A stretch of DNA of 64,000 nt from Desulfuromonas soudanensis (lineage in GTDB: Bacteria > Desulfobacterota > Desulfuromonadia > Desulfuromonadales > WTL), in contig NZ_CP010802.1 of the NCBI RefSeq assembly GCF_001278055.1, forward strand, positions 2,581,504 through 2,645,503, read 5' to 3'. The translations under genes were made by a program, and so were the position numbers. The notes below the pieces were generated by a model. The model did no database searches. It was not told where the DNA came from and saw only the letters and a program-made list of their open reading frames with translations. Positions 14,196 to 22,750 of the stretch are shown here, piece by piece. The stretch's first letter is position 1; each line of letters begins with the position of its first letter.

Positions 14196-15860
14196 TCAGG
14201 CCGTTTTTTCCGCCGCCGCCTCCTCAAGGCTCAGTTCGCTGATCGCCATCTCCCGCAGCTTGAATTTCTGGATCTTGCCGCTGGCGGTCATCGGGTATTC
14301 GTCGACAAATTTGACGTAGAAGGGGATTTTGTAATTGGCGATGCGGCCGCGGCAGAAGTCTTTGATCTCCTCCTCGGTGCAGGAGACCTTCTCCTTGATC
14401 TTGATCGCCGCCATCACCTGCTCGCCGTATTTCCGGTCGGGCACTCCGTAGACCTGGATATCGGCGACCTTGGGATGGGTGTAGAGAAATTCTTCGATTT
14501 CCCGGGGATAAATGTTCTCGCCGCCGCGGATGATCATGTTCTTGATGCGTCCGGTGATCTTGCAGTAGCCGTTGTCGTCCATCACCGCCAGGTCGCCGGT
14601 ATGCAGCCACCCCTCGCCGTCGATGGCCCGGGCGGTGTCCTCGGGCATTTTGTAATACCCCTTCATCACATGGTAGCCGCGGGTGCAGAGTTCCCCCTGC
14701 TTTCCGGGAGGGAGGGTCCCGCCGGTTTCGATGTCGACGATTTTCACCTCGACATCGGGGAGGGCGCGGCCGACGGTGGCGACGCGCAGCTCGATGGGGT
14801 CGTCGGTGCGGGTCTGGGTGATCACCGGCGACGACTCGGTCTGTCCGTAGGCGATGGTGATCTCGGAGACATGCATGTCGCGGATGACCCGCTTCATGAC
14901 CTCGATGGGACAGGGTGAACCGGCCATGATTCCGGTACGCAGCGAGGTGAGGTCGTATTTGCGGAAGGCCGGATGGTCGAGCTCGGCGATGAACATGGTG
15001 GGGACGCCGTGCACCGCCGTGCATTTCTCCGCTTCGATGGTCTTGAGTACCTCCTCGGGATTGAAGGTCACCACCGGCACCATGGCGGAGCCGTGGGTGA
15101 CGCAGGCGAGGACGGCGAGGACGCAGCCGAAGCAGTGAAAGAAGGGGACGGGGATGCACAGGCGGTCGTTCTCGGTGAACTTCATGCACTCGCCGATGTT
15201 GTAGCCGTTGTTGATGAGGTTGTGGTGGGTGAGCATCACCCCCTTGGGAAAGCCGGTCGTCCCCGAGGTGTACTGCATATTGATGACCTCGTGCTCGTCA
15301 AGGGCCCCCTTGGCCGCCGCCAGGTCCTGATCGGAAACGGTGGCGCCGAGGATCTCGAGATCGCCGTAGGCGAGCATCCCCGCCGGCGGGGACGTTCCGA
15401 GATAAATCAGGTCCTTCAGACAGGGGAGTGCGGCGCTGGAGAGTTTGCCGGGAATCGAGTCCCCGAGGTCGGGGACCACGGTTCGGACGGTTTCCACATA
15501 GTCGGTGTCCTTGAACCCCTGAACCAGAAAGAGGGTCGTGGCATCGGACTGGCGCAGGACGTACTCGAGCTCCGACGACTTGTAGCTGGTGTTGACCGTG
15601 ACGAGAACGGCGCCGATCTTCGCCGTGGCAAACTGGAGAACGACCCACTCGGGGACGTTGGTGGCCCAGATCGCCAGATTGTCCCCCTTCCGGACTCCGC
15701 GGGCGAGAAGGCCCTTGGCCACCCGGTCGCAGAGGGCGTCGAATTCCCGATAGCTGTAGCGCAGACCGCGATCGGGATAGACCAGGGCGTCGTTGTCGGG
15801 AAAACGGCGGGCGATGTCTTCGAGCATCCCGCCCAGGGTAAAGTGCAGCGTCTTGGCCAT
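14196..15860 (-). CDS. AMP-binding acyl-CoA synthetase (fatty-acid/organic-acid CoA ligase)
   Basis: A 554-residue adenylate-forming enzyme that activates a carboxylic acid to its CoA thioester through an acyl-AMP intermediate. The P-loop-like motif [12 protein letters not shown] (about residue 197) is present, as are the AYGQTE motif (about 340), [22 protein letters not shown] (blocks [10 protein letters not shown] and [11 protein letters not shown]), [13 protein letters not shown], and the catalytic C-terminal Lys in [13 protein letters not shown]. The set is typical of medium/long-chain acyl-CoA synthetases. Substrate cannot be assigned. ATG at 15860 has an RBS (aggagg-like). It is the first gene of a two-gene transcript with the M24 peptidase. 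Confidence 0.9.
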   Translation of the reverse strand: MAKTLHFTLGGMLEDIARRFPDNDALVYPDRGLRYSYREFDALCDRVAKGLLARGVRKGDNLAIWATNVPEWVVLQFATAKIGAVLVTVNTSYKSSELEYVLRQSDATTLFLVQGFKDTDYVETVRTVVPDLGDSIPGKLSSAALPCLKDLIYLGTSPPAGMLAYGDLEILGATVSDQDLAAAKGALDEHEVINMQYTSGTTGFPKGVMLTHHNLINNGYNIGECMKFTENDRLCIPVPFFHCFGCVLAVLACVTHGSAMVPVVTFNPEEVLKTIEAEKCTAVHGVPTMFIAELDHPAFRKYDLTSLRTGIMAGSPCPIEVMKRVIRDMHVSEITIAYGQTESSPVITQTRTDDPIELRVATVGRALPDVEVKIVDIETGGTLPPGKQGELCTRGYHVMKGYYKMPEDTARAIDGEGWLHTGDLAVMDDNGYCKITGRIKNMIIRGGENIYPREIEEFLYTHPKVADIQVYGVPDRKYGEQVMAAIKIKEKVSCTEEEIKDFCRGRIANYKIPFYVKFVDEYPMTASGKIQKFKLREMAISELSLEEAAAEKTA

Positions 15861-16234
15861 TGAGTCCTACCTCCTGCCGGGGATAAAAAGTTTAATACCG
15901 TCAAACAAAAATTTGAGATTGGTCAAATAGCTGTTTTTTAACCGCTTTTTGAATAACATGGGCGGGGTGTTTAGTCAAAGTAAAAACCGCCGCTCGTCAC
16001 ATTCCCCGCCGGGAGAAGCAAGGCAAGGGGCAAGCGGTTGTTGCCGACGGGATCGCAGATAGTATTCAATTATCTGAATTATAAAGATAACCCAAAAAAC
16101 AGCAGGCGCGGCAAGGGGTGGCTTTTTTCTAGGCAAAGGGCTAATTCCCTTTTCCCCTTGAAGGACTTGGAAGGACCGACGGTGCTTTTCCACAGCGCTA
16201 TGCACAAGGAACTGTGGACGCCCGCACTCCCCCC
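15861..16234. other. Intergenic region upstream of the acyl-CoA ligase operon
   Basis: About 374 bp without a supported gene. It includes an AT-rich part (15890-15960) with an inverted repeat tttga-gattgg-tcaaa at 15912-15927, preceded by another tcaaa at 15901. This could be an operator for a TetR- or FadR-like fatty-acid regulator of the ligase gene. A second imperfect palindrome (cagata/tatctg) lies at about 16054-16074. Both are suggestions only. Confidence 0.35.
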
Positions 16235-16897
16235 TTACTGAAGCTTTTCCGCGCGCAACACATCGGGGGTGACCATGCCTCCGGACATGATGATTTTCAT
16301 CGCCTCTTCGACACCGAAAGCCGCCGGATAGACCTGGGATTCCTCGAGAAGGAGCACATAACCGGAGGTCGGATTGGGAGAGGTGGGGATAAAGACGGTG
16401 TAGTAGGGTTTGCCGGAGGCGGCCTTGACGCTGTTGGTGATGAAGGCGATGGAAAAGGAGCCGGCGCGGGGGAATTCCACATAAACGGCCTGACGGAAGG
16501 ACCCGGTCCCCCCGCTGGAAAAGACGTTGATGATCTGTTTGGAGGAGGTGTAAATCGACTTGACCAGGGGGATGCGGGAAAAGAGCCGGTCCCAGAAGTC
16601 GACCATGCGGCGGCCGAGAACATTGGAGGCCACCACCCCGGCGAGATAGATCACGAGAAGTCCGGCCATCATCCCGGCGCCGGGGATATAAAGCCCCTCG
16701 CCGGAGAAAAAACCGACCCCCTTTTTGATGGAGGGAGCCAGGACCCCGTCGGCGAGACCGAAGAGGAAACGCAGAATGAAAATGGTGATCCCCACGGGGA
16801 TGATCACCAGCAATCCGGTAATGAACTTCTTCTTCAGGTGACGTATCAACCGCCGGCCAAGCCCTGGTTTACCGCCATTTTCCATCGGATCGCTCAC
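16235..16897 (-). CDS. DUF502-family membrane protein
   Basis: A 220-residue protein. I choose the GTG at 16897 because gaggag lies six bases upstream. The basic N-terminus (LGRRLIRHLKKKF) precedes a hydrophobic helix (ITGLLVIIPVGITIFILRFLF) given here as the block LLVIIPVGITIFIL. A second helix (MMAGLLVIYLAGVVASNVLG) follows. The motif block RIPLVKSIYTSSKQI and the C-terminal FIPTSPNPTSGYVLLL are hallmarks of DUF502. Members are inner-membrane proteins of unknown function found across bacteria and plants. It stands alone between the acyl-CoA ligase operon and nap. Confidence 0.85.
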   Translation of the reverse strand: MSDPMENGGKPGLGRRLIRHLKKKFITGLLVIIPVGITIFILRFLFGLADGVLAPSIKKGVGFFSGEGLYIPGAGMMAGLLVIYLAGVVASNVLGRRMVDFWDRLFSRIPLVKSIYTSSKQIINVFSSGGTGSFRQAVYVEFPRAGSFSIAFITNSVKAASGKPYYTVFIPTSPNPTSGYVLLLEESQVYPAAFGVEEAMKIIMSGGMVTPDVLRAEKLQ

Positions 16898-16995
16898 AAA
16901 ACACTCCTCAGAGCCGCAGTGACAGGGGAATTCCCCGGGGCGGCGCATTTCGGAGGGCATTGTCGCATTTTAGCCCCAGGCTGTCCACAGACATT

Positions 16996-17027
16996 CCGGG
17001 GCACGGAGCTTCTGCTCCGTGCCCCGG
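16996..17027. terminator. Perfect 14-bp hairpin at the 3' side of the nap operon
   Basis: ccggggcacggagc and gctccgtgccccgg pair without mismatch around the loop TTCT. It lies about 90 bases after the napB stop on the minus strand. No T run follows in either direction, so it may terminate or protect the nap mRNA 3' end. Confidence 0.5.
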
Positions 17028-17116
17028 GAGAAGAGCCGCCCGACCCTTCCCTGGCGCGGTCCCTCCTCACCGTCGCCGCATCCCGCATCCGCCGAAGAGG
17101 TATGAGCCGACTCCGG

Positions 17117-17412
17117 TCAATAGGCCGGCTGAAAGGGTGCGATCCCTTCTAACTGCGGAACATGGCACTGGCGGCAGTCGACCAGCCAGGGGTGGGGGGT
17201 CGGTGGCGCCCCCTCTTCGCCGTCCCGGTGGCAGGCCAGACAATCGGCACCACTGTCGGCTTCGGCGACTTCGTGGGGGATGAGCGGCGGGTTGGCCGTC
17301 GAACCGGGCGGCGGCGTCAGGGCGGGGGGTGCGCGGCAGGGGGCGCGGGGTGGCAGGCAAAGAGGAGGGCTGTTGTGGCGGCGGCGACGATGGTGAGGGC
17401 AGCTTTCTGCAT
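17117..17412 (-). CDS. napB: Periplasmic nitrate reductase dihaem subunit NapB, frameshifted in a poly-C tract
   Basis: The ATG at 17412 has an aaggaga RBS and encodes a signal-like start (MQKAALTIVAAATTALLFAC), but this frame stops after HPPP. The neighbouring frame continues with NPPLIPHEVAEA and two haem motifs (CLACH, CRQCH) to the stop at 17117. The frames meet at a run of six C residues on the minus strand (G run 17324-17329). One extra C, or a -1 slip, would join them into a protein of roughly 98 residues. NapB passes electrons to NapA. Usual NapB is longer, so this is a short form. The break may be a sequence error, a pseudogene, or ribosomal slippage. Cys20 at the end of the hydrophobic run could make it a lipoprotein. 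Confidence 0.7.
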
Positions 17413-17430
17413 AAAATGTCTCCTTTGATT

Positions 17431-18201
17431 TCAGGGTTTGCTGAAGGAAAGGGTCAGGGCCGCCACCGGACAGGTGCCGATGCAGGCGCCACAGCGGCTG
17501 CATTCGCCGCTCTTCACCCGGGTCGCCCCCTCCTCGAGGGGCGGGGCGAGGACCTCGGGGACAAAACAGACCTCCCGGCAGCGTCCGCAGTGGATGCAGC
17601 GCTCCCGGCGATAGGCGACCTTCAGCGGCGAGAATCGGCCGATCAGGGCATAGAAACCGCCGAGGGGGCAGAGGCTGCGGCACCAGAGACGCCGCACCAG
17701 CAGGAGCTCGGAGGCAACGATCAGGGCAAGGAGAATGACTTCGGCCCCCGGACCGAAACTCAGGGCGCGACCGGCAATTCCGATGGGAGAAAGGGTTTCG
17801 AAGACCGGCAGGCCAAGGAGGAGGCTCAACAGCAGCGTCAGGGCCAGCACCCCCCCTTTCCAGCCGAGGCGCCAGCGCGGCCGGTTGCGGCGCCCCGGCA
17901 GCCGTTCGGAGAGATCGGTGAGCAGACCGACGGGACAGACCCAGCCGCAGAAGGAGCGCCCGCCGAGGACCCCGTAGACCGCCAGGACCGAGGCGCTGCC
18001 GGCCAGCAAGGGGAAGGCCAGGGCGCCGGTCAGAAGGAGCACCTGCAGGGCGGCCAGGGGGTCGGAAAGGAGGATGCCGGAAAGAGAGGCGGAGCCGAGG
18101 TTCCCCTGAAAGCCTCTCCACCCCAAAACCGGCGAGGCGAGGAGGAGGAGCACGGCCACCTGCACGGTCCGGCGGCCGATGGCCCAGAAATTAACCCTCA
18201 T
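17431..18201 (-). CDS. napH: NapH, quinol-oxidising membrane ferredoxin of Nap
   Basis: A 256-residue protein that starts at the ATG at 18201, overlapping the end of napG by 11 bases. Several hydrophobic helices are visible (for example VAVLLLLASPVLGW and GVLALTLLLSLLLG). Between them lie the NapH/CcoG-type Cys motifs SFCGWVCPVG and RSLCPLGGFYALIG. The C-terminal cytoplasmic-type ferredoxin region has two CxxCxxCxxxC clusters (CIHCGRCREVC, CSRCGACIGTCP). NapH, with NapG, takes electrons from the quinol pool and passes them to NapB/NapA, replacing NapC. No napC is present in this operon, which fits that route. Confidence 0.9.
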   Translation of the reverse strand: MRVNFWAIGRRTVQVAVLLLLASPVLGWRGFQGNLGSASLSGILLSDPLAALQVLLLTGALAFPLLAGSASVLAVYGVLGGRSFCGWVCPVGLLTDLSERLPGRRNRPRWRLGWKGGVLALTLLLSLLLGLPVFETLSPIGIAGRALSFGPGAEVILLALIVASELLLVRRLWCRSLCPLGGFYALIGRFSPLKVAYRRERCIHCGRCREVCFVPEVLAPPLEEGATRVKSGECSRCGACIGTCPVAALTLSFSKP

Positions 18202-18823
18202 ACCAGCTCTCCGACGGGGGGTGCAGCGGACCGACGACAATCGCCGGACGCTCGAGGACGCAGGCCTCTTCGCAAATCCCGCAGCCGGTGCAGTGCTCCT
18301 TGTGCACCACCGGCTCGAAGATGGCATGCCGGCCGGTTTTGGCGTTGAGATAACTCTCGACGGTGATTGCCTTGTCGATCGCCGGGCAGACCCGGTAGCA
18401 GACCTCGCAGCGCAGCCCCTTGAGAGAGAGGCACTCCTGGCGTTCGACGATAACCGCCGTCCCCATGCGCGTCTTCAGCGCCTCCTTGAGCTCCGGGTCG
18501 AGCGCGCCGCTCGGACAGGCCCTGACGCAGGGGAGATCGGCGCAGAGCCGACAGGGGTTTTGGCGGGCGACAATCAGCGGGGTGCCGAGGGCCACCCCGG
18601 TTGCCAGACGCCCCATCTGCACCGCCTGATAGGGGCAGACATGGGCACAGCGCCCGCAGCGCAGGCATTTTTTGAGAAACTCGTCCTCGGCCACCGCTCC
18701 CGGCGGACGCAGCAGCCAGCCGTAGCCCGAGCCGGCCTTGAGAAGGAGCCAGAGCGCCCCGCCGCCGACCAGGGCCCCCCGGGCGCCGGGGCCCAGGGAG
18801 GATTTCTCTTCCGTCCGGCTCAT
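18191..18823 (-). CDS. napG: NapG, periplasmic ferredoxin-type quinol dehydrogenase subunit
   Basis: A 210-residue protein with four 4Fe-4S cluster motifs: CLRCGRCAHVCP (about residue 53), CRLCADLPCVRACP, CLSLKGLRCEVCYRVCP, and CTGCGICEEACVLERP. The N-terminus has a hydrophobic stretch (ALVGGGALWLLL, about 17-28) that may serve as an export signal, though I see no clear twin-arginine motif. It works with NapH. Its ATG overlaps the napA TGA (ATGA at 18823-18820 on the minus strand), so translation is coupled. Confidence 0.9.
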   Translation of the reverse strand: MSRTEEKSSLGPGARGALVGGGALWLLLKAGSGYGWLLRPPGAVAEDEFLKKCLRCGRCAHVCPYQAVQMGRLATGVALGTPLIVARQNPCRLCADLPCVRACPSGALDPELKEALKTRMGTAVIVERQECLSLKGLRCEVCYRVCPAIDKAITVESYLNAKTGRHAIFEPVVHKEHCTGCGICEEACVLERPAIVVGPLHPPSESWYEG

Positions 18824-21144
18824 CAGACCCTTTCAACCTTGACTGCGCACTTCTTGTAGTCCGGTTCCTTGGAGATCGGACACATGGCGTCGAGAGTCAG
18901 GGAATTAATCATCCGCTCCTCGTCGAAAAACGGCACGAAGACACTCCCTTTCCCCGGGATGCCCCGCCCGCCGACGCTCGCCTTGATCTGCAGTGTGCCG
19001 CGCCGGGTCGTCAGCCTGATGGCCTCGCCGTTCTTGATGCCGAGCCGGGCCGCATCTTCGGGATGAAGTTCGCAGAGCGCCTCGGGAACCGCCCGGTGGA
19101 GCTCCGGCACCCGCCGGGTCATGGTCCCGGTGTGCCAGTGTTCGAGGACGCGACCGGTGGAGAGCCAGAAGGGATAGTCGGCGTCGGGCACTTCGGCGGC
19201 CGGTTCAAAGGGACGGGCCCAGATCACCGCCCGGTGGTCTTCCTTCTTGTTCTTGTAGAAGTCGATCCCCTTCCCTTTCGGCACGTAGGGGTCGTACTCC
19301 TCGTTATAGCGCCACTTGACGCTCTTGCCGTCGACGTAGGGCCAGATCACCCCGCGCTCCTTCTGGTAGACCTCGTAGGGAGCCAGGTCCTTGCCGACAC
19401 CGAGGGTGAAGCGGCGGTACTCCTCGAACAGGGAGTGGTGAATCGACCGATCGGCCGGGTAGTCGAAGAGGTGCCCCAACCCCATGCGCCTGGCGACCTC
19501 GACGATCTGCCACAGATCCTCCTTCGCCTCCCCGGGCGCGTCGGCCAGCTTGAACCAGTGCTGGGTGCGACGCTCGGCGTTGCCGAACATCCCCTCCTTT
19601 TCCACCCACATGGCCGTCGGCAGGATGAGATCGGCCACCTCGGTGGACCGGGTCGGGTAGACGTCGGAGACGACCACGAAACGTCCCGGCTTGCGCGCCC
19701 CCTTGCGGAAACGATCGACGTTGGGCGCCGCCTGGAAGGGGTTGTTGCACTGCACCCAGAGAAAACGGATATCGCCGCGGTCGAGCGCCCGCAGCATCTC
19801 GGTGGCATGGTACCCCGGCTTGGCCGGGATCTTCTCCACCGGCACCTTCCAGATCCCGGCGGCGATCGCCCGGTGCTCGGGGTTGGTCACCACCATGTCG
19901 GCCGGGAGGCGGTGGGCAAAGGTGCCGACCTCGCGGGCGGTGCCGCAGGCCGAGGGCTGGCCCGTGAGGCTGAAGGGCCCCTGGCCGGGCTGGGAGATCT
20001 TGCCGGTCAAAAGGTGAATGTTGTAGACCAGGTTGTTCACCCAGGTGCCGCGGGAGTGCTGGTTGAATCCCATGGTCCAGTAGGAGCAGACCTTGCGCTT
20101 CGGGTCGGCATAGAGCCTGGCCAACTCCTCGACGGTTCCGGCCGGGACGCCGGAAATCGCCTCGACCTTCTCCGGAGTGTAGTCCTTCAGAAATTCGGCG
20201 TACTCGGCAAAGTCGATCCCCACGGCCTCTTCCTTGAACTGGAAGTTGTCCTCGGTGCCGTAGCCGATATCCGTCTTCCCTTTTTTGAAGGTCACCTTTT
20301 CGGCGACGAAGGTCTTGTCGTAGAGCTTGTCGCGGACGATGACGTGGGCGATGCCGTTGGCCAGGGCCAGGTCGGACTGCGGCTGGAATTCGACGTACCG
20401 GTCGGCCTCCCTGGAGGTGCGGGTATAGCGGGTGGCCAGGTCGATGATCTGGACATCCGGATTCTTCACCCGGTTGGCGGTCATGCGCGAGAAGAGGATC
20501 GGGTGGCACTCGCTCATGTTGGCGCCCCAGAGGAAGAAGGTATCCCCCAGGTCGAGGTCGTCGTAATTCCCCATCGGTTCGTCGGAGCCGAAGGTGGTCA
20601 TGAACCCGGTGACCGCACTGGCCATGCAGAAGCGGGCGTTGGGATCGAGGCTGTTGCTGCCGATGCCGCCCTTCATGAACTTGGCGGCGACGTACCCCTC
20701 CTGCACCGTCCACTGGCCGGAGCCGAACATGCCGACGGCCTGCGCCCCGTGATCGCGGATCGTTTCCTGCATCTTTTCGGCGATGAGATCGAGGGCCTGG
20801 TCCCAGCTGACAGGGACGAACTTGTCCCCCTGGCGCAGCAGGGGCCGGGTCAGCCGGTCGGGGGCGGAAAGGATCTTGGCGAGAAAATACCCCTTGATGC
20901 AGTTGAGTCCCCTGTTGACCGGCGCCGCCGCATCCCCCTTGGTGGCCACCACCTTGCCGTTTTTGGTCCCGACCAGGATGCCGCAACCGGTGCCGCAGAA
21001 GCGGCAGGGCGCCTTCCCCCAGGTCAGGCCGGCTTCGGCCGCTTCTGCCTGGCTGGCCAGAAGGGCGTTGACCGGGAATCCGGCCGCCGCCATGGCCGCC
21101 GCGGCGGCGGCCCCCTTGATCAGCTGACGTCTCTTGATATCCAT
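18823..21144 (-). CDS. napA: NapA, periplasmic nitrate reductase catalytic subunit (Mo-bisMGD)
   Basis: A 773-residue enzyme that reduces nitrate to nitrite in the periplasm. A twin-arginine signal (KRRQLIKG, residues 4-11) is followed by a hydrophobic run and an AEA cut site near 36. The 4Fe-4S cluster ligands are Cys47, Cys50, Cys54 and Cys82, and the molybdenum ligand is Cys173 (NARFCMASAVTG). The molybdopterin-binding and C-terminal dinucleotide-binding domains (YPFWLSTGRVLEHWHTGTM, in blocks LSTGRVLEHW) are complete. Length fits the shorter NapA type. It comes second in the operon, 59 bases after napD, and is followed by overlapping napG, napH and then napB. Confidence 0.95.
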   Translation of the reverse strand: MDIKRRQLIKGAAAAAAMAAAGFPVNALLASQAEAAEAGLTWGKAPCRFCGTGCGILVGTKNGKVVATKGDAAAPVNRGLNCIKGYFLAKILSAPDRLTRPLLRQGDKFVPVSWDQALDLIAEKMQETIRDHGAQAVGMFGSGQWTVQEGYVAAKFMKGGIGSNSLDPNARFCMASAVTGFMTTFGSDEPMGNYDDLDLGDTFFLWGANMSECHPILFSRMTANRVKNPDVQIIDLATRYTRTSREADRYVEFQPQSDLALANGIAHVIVRDKLYDKTFVAEKVTFKKGKTDIGYGTEDNFQFKEEAVGIDFAEYAEFLKDYTPEKVEAISGVPAGTVEELARLYADPKRKVCSYWTMGFNQHSRGTWVNNLVYNIHLLTGKISQPGQGPFSLTGQPSACGTAREVGTFAHRLPADMVVTNPEHRAIAAGIWKVPVEKIPAKPGYHATEMLRALDRGDIRFLWVQCNNPFQAAPNVDRFRKGARKPGRFVVVSDVYPTRSTEVADLILPTAMWVEKEGMFGNAERRTQHWFKLADAPGEAKEDLWQIVEVARRMGLGHLFDYPADRSIHHSLFEEYRRFTLGVGKDLAPYEVYQKERGVIWPYVDGKSVKWRYNEEYDPYVPKGKGIDFYKNKKEDHRAVIWARPFEPAAEVPDADYPFWLSTGRVLEHWHTGTMTRRVPELHRAVPEALCELHPEDAARLGIKNGEAIRLTTRRGTLQIKASVGGRGIPGKGSVFVPFFDEERMINSLTLDAMCPISKEPDYKKCAVKVERV

Positions 21145-21203
21145 TGCAGACTCCTTTCCATGTTCAAATAATCAGACATGAAGCTGTCGAAAACCTATTG
21201 ATT

Positions 21204-21485
21204 TTACTCGGGACCGGAAAGATCTGTCCTCTGAGGGGAAGGGGGAACCTCGGCCATATCCTCGAAATTATGATAGGACAGGGACACACTCACCACGCCC
21301 GGCAAGTCGCCGATGGTCCGGACGAGGGCGTTTTCTCTCTCGAAATCGACCGCATCGAGCACCGCGACCAGAATGGTGCTGTTCGAAAGGGGCTGCAGTT
21401 CAACTTCCGCCATCGCCGCAAGACCGGCGACGACCCGGTCCCTTTGCTCCGGGTCGATCCGAATGACAATACCGCTGACGGGCAT
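21204..21485 (-). CDS. napD: NapD, chaperone of NapA
   Basis: A 93-residue cytoplasmic protein of the NapD family. The ATG at 21485 gives MPVSGIVIRIDPEQRDRV (family-typical start) and has an aggagg RBS. Members bind the twin-arginine signal of NapA and hold back export until the molybdenum cofactor is inserted. The ferredoxin-like fold elements (GIVIRIDPE, STILVAVLDA, LPGVVSVSLSYHNFE) are clear. It is the first gene of napDAGHB. Confidence 0.92.
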   Translation of the reverse strand: MPVSGIVIRIDPEQRDRVVAGLAAMAEVELQPLSNSTILVAVLDAVDFERENALVRTIGDLPGVVSVSLSYHNFEDMAEVPPSPQRTDLSGPE

Positions 21486-21922
21486 GAAAACCTCCTGGGT
21501 CCTGCGGGGGAACGTCCCCGGGCCGTAACTTCCTCTGTCTTGAACCTTCCGGGGCCGGCGCAGACCGGAGTTCATCCCCGAGGGCGCGTCGCCGGCCATA
21601 CACCAATCTGTGATGCCAAGCCTAACGGACTTTGACCGTCCGGCAAGCCCGGCGTAACTCTTTCATCCCTATCCAAGGACCGTGCCATGGGGGAAAATGG
21701 CGTCTCAACCCACTGAAAAACAAAGGGAAGCCGCAAGGCTCCCCCCGTACACTCTTGAATTTTTCCGAAAATCTCTACCTCGATCGTACCCGGAAGGTAA
21801 CAAGAGAGGGATTGCCGCTACCGAAAGGTAACTGTCCCGCCCGATAAGCTTTTTTCAAGGGGAAACAAAAGAGGGCCCGGCAAAATAGCCGGGCCCTCTT
21901 TTGTTTCTCGATACTCCCAAAA
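21486..21922. other. Leader/intergenic region upstream of nap with small hairpins
   Basis: About 437 bp with no gene. On the plus strand, tacccggaaggtaac (about 21789-21803) and taccgaaaggtaac (about 21819-21832) form two similar small hairpins. The second is closed further by ggga/tccc arms and has a GAAA loop. The nap promoter must lie here on the minus strand. I looked for Moco and c-di-GMP riboswitch consensus and found no convincing match. An intrinsic terminator at 21863-21906 ends the upstream regulator gene. Confidence 0.4.
21863..21906. terminator. Strong bidirectional intrinsic terminator
   Basis: aaacaaaagagggcccggc pairs perfectly with gccgggccctcttttgttt around a six-base loop (21882-21887). 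This 19-bp stem carries A/T tracts on both sides. It lies 16 bases after the stop of the minus-strand regulator gene. Confidence 0.92.
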
Positions 21923-22639
21923 TTACCAGGAAGGGTGAAGTGCCCGGGTTTTGATATATTCCCGGATGGCGCTGAGATCGTCCCCCTGCAGATCGAGAAA
22001 CTGAAGACCCATCCCCGCCGGAAGAGCCGGATTGATGATTTTATCCGGATGGTTCACCCAGGCCACCCGCCCCTTGCAGACAATCTCCCTTTCCGGTTCG
22101 GGAAGGACAAACTCCAAACCGAGGGCGGTATGAGGGGGGAGGATGGTGTCGGTTTCGATGAAGATTCCGCCGGTACTGAGGTTGACGGCATAATTGGAGA
22201 GGAGATTCTGCTGAAAAATACCGTAGCGGATACTGAAACGGGCTTCGACGCGGGGAGCTGCCCTGTCGATGACCTGAAGGAAGCGGCGGGCGGTTTCGAC
22301 AAAAAGGTGACGGTTGATCGGCTTGAGTAGGATGTCATCGCACCCCGCCTGACGGCACCGTTCCAGATCCTCAGGACGGCCGCCGTGAGTGACCATGACG
22401 ACGGGGGTCTTCCCGAGGGCCGGGTGCGCCTTGATCTGCCGGCAGGCCTCGTCTCCGTCCATCTCCGGCATGTAAAGGTCCATGAAGACCAGACCGGGCC
22501 GGTGCTCCAGAACGAGATCGACGGCCTCCTTGCCGGTGCGGGCCGTCAGCAGGCGCACGGCCTCGCGCCGGAAGAAGGTCTTTTCCAGCTCGAGAAAGAG
22601 CTCCACATCGTCGGCCAGCAGTACGGTGATCTCGGACAT
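21923..22639 (-). CDS. Response regulator with receiver and PilZ domains
   Basis: A 238-residue protein starting at the ATG at 22639 (ggaggag RBS eight bases upstream). The receiver domain (about 1-125) has the acidic pair in LLADDVEL, the phospho-acceptor Asp in VFMDLYMPEMDG, Thr in VMVTHGG and Lys in LLKPIN. The C-terminal domain (about 135-238) begins RFSIRYG and contains NLSTGGIFIET, the NxSxGG core of PilZ domains. The usual RxxxR that binds c-di-GMP is only partly evident. It probably links a histidine kinase signal to c-di-GMP-type or motility output. No kinase is adjacent. Confidence 0.88.
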   Translation of the reverse strand: MSEITVLLADDVELFLELEKTFFRREAVRLLTARTGKEAVDLVLEHRPGLVFMDLYMPEMDGDEACRQIKAHPALGKTPVVMVTHGGRPEDLERCRQAGCDDILLKPINRHLFVETARRFLQVIDRAAPRVEARFSIRYGIFQQNLLSNYAVNLSTGGIFIETDTILPPHTALGLEFVLPEPEREIVCKGRVAWVNHPDKIINPALPAGMGLQFLDLQGDDLSAIREYIKTRALHPSW

Positions 22640-22750
22640 CGGCAAATCTCCTCCCTGGAAGGAACCAGTGCAGTTCCTTTTACGCATTAATTAAGGCTGG
22701 CCCCTGTGCCCGGCCTGTTGACGATCCATGGCGCAGCCATCCAGCAGGTA

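Noticed and set aside
21486-21862. Molybdenum-cofactor riboswitch in the nap leader.
   Set aside because: I looked for the conserved stems of the class and saw no fit. The small hairpins there do not resemble it.
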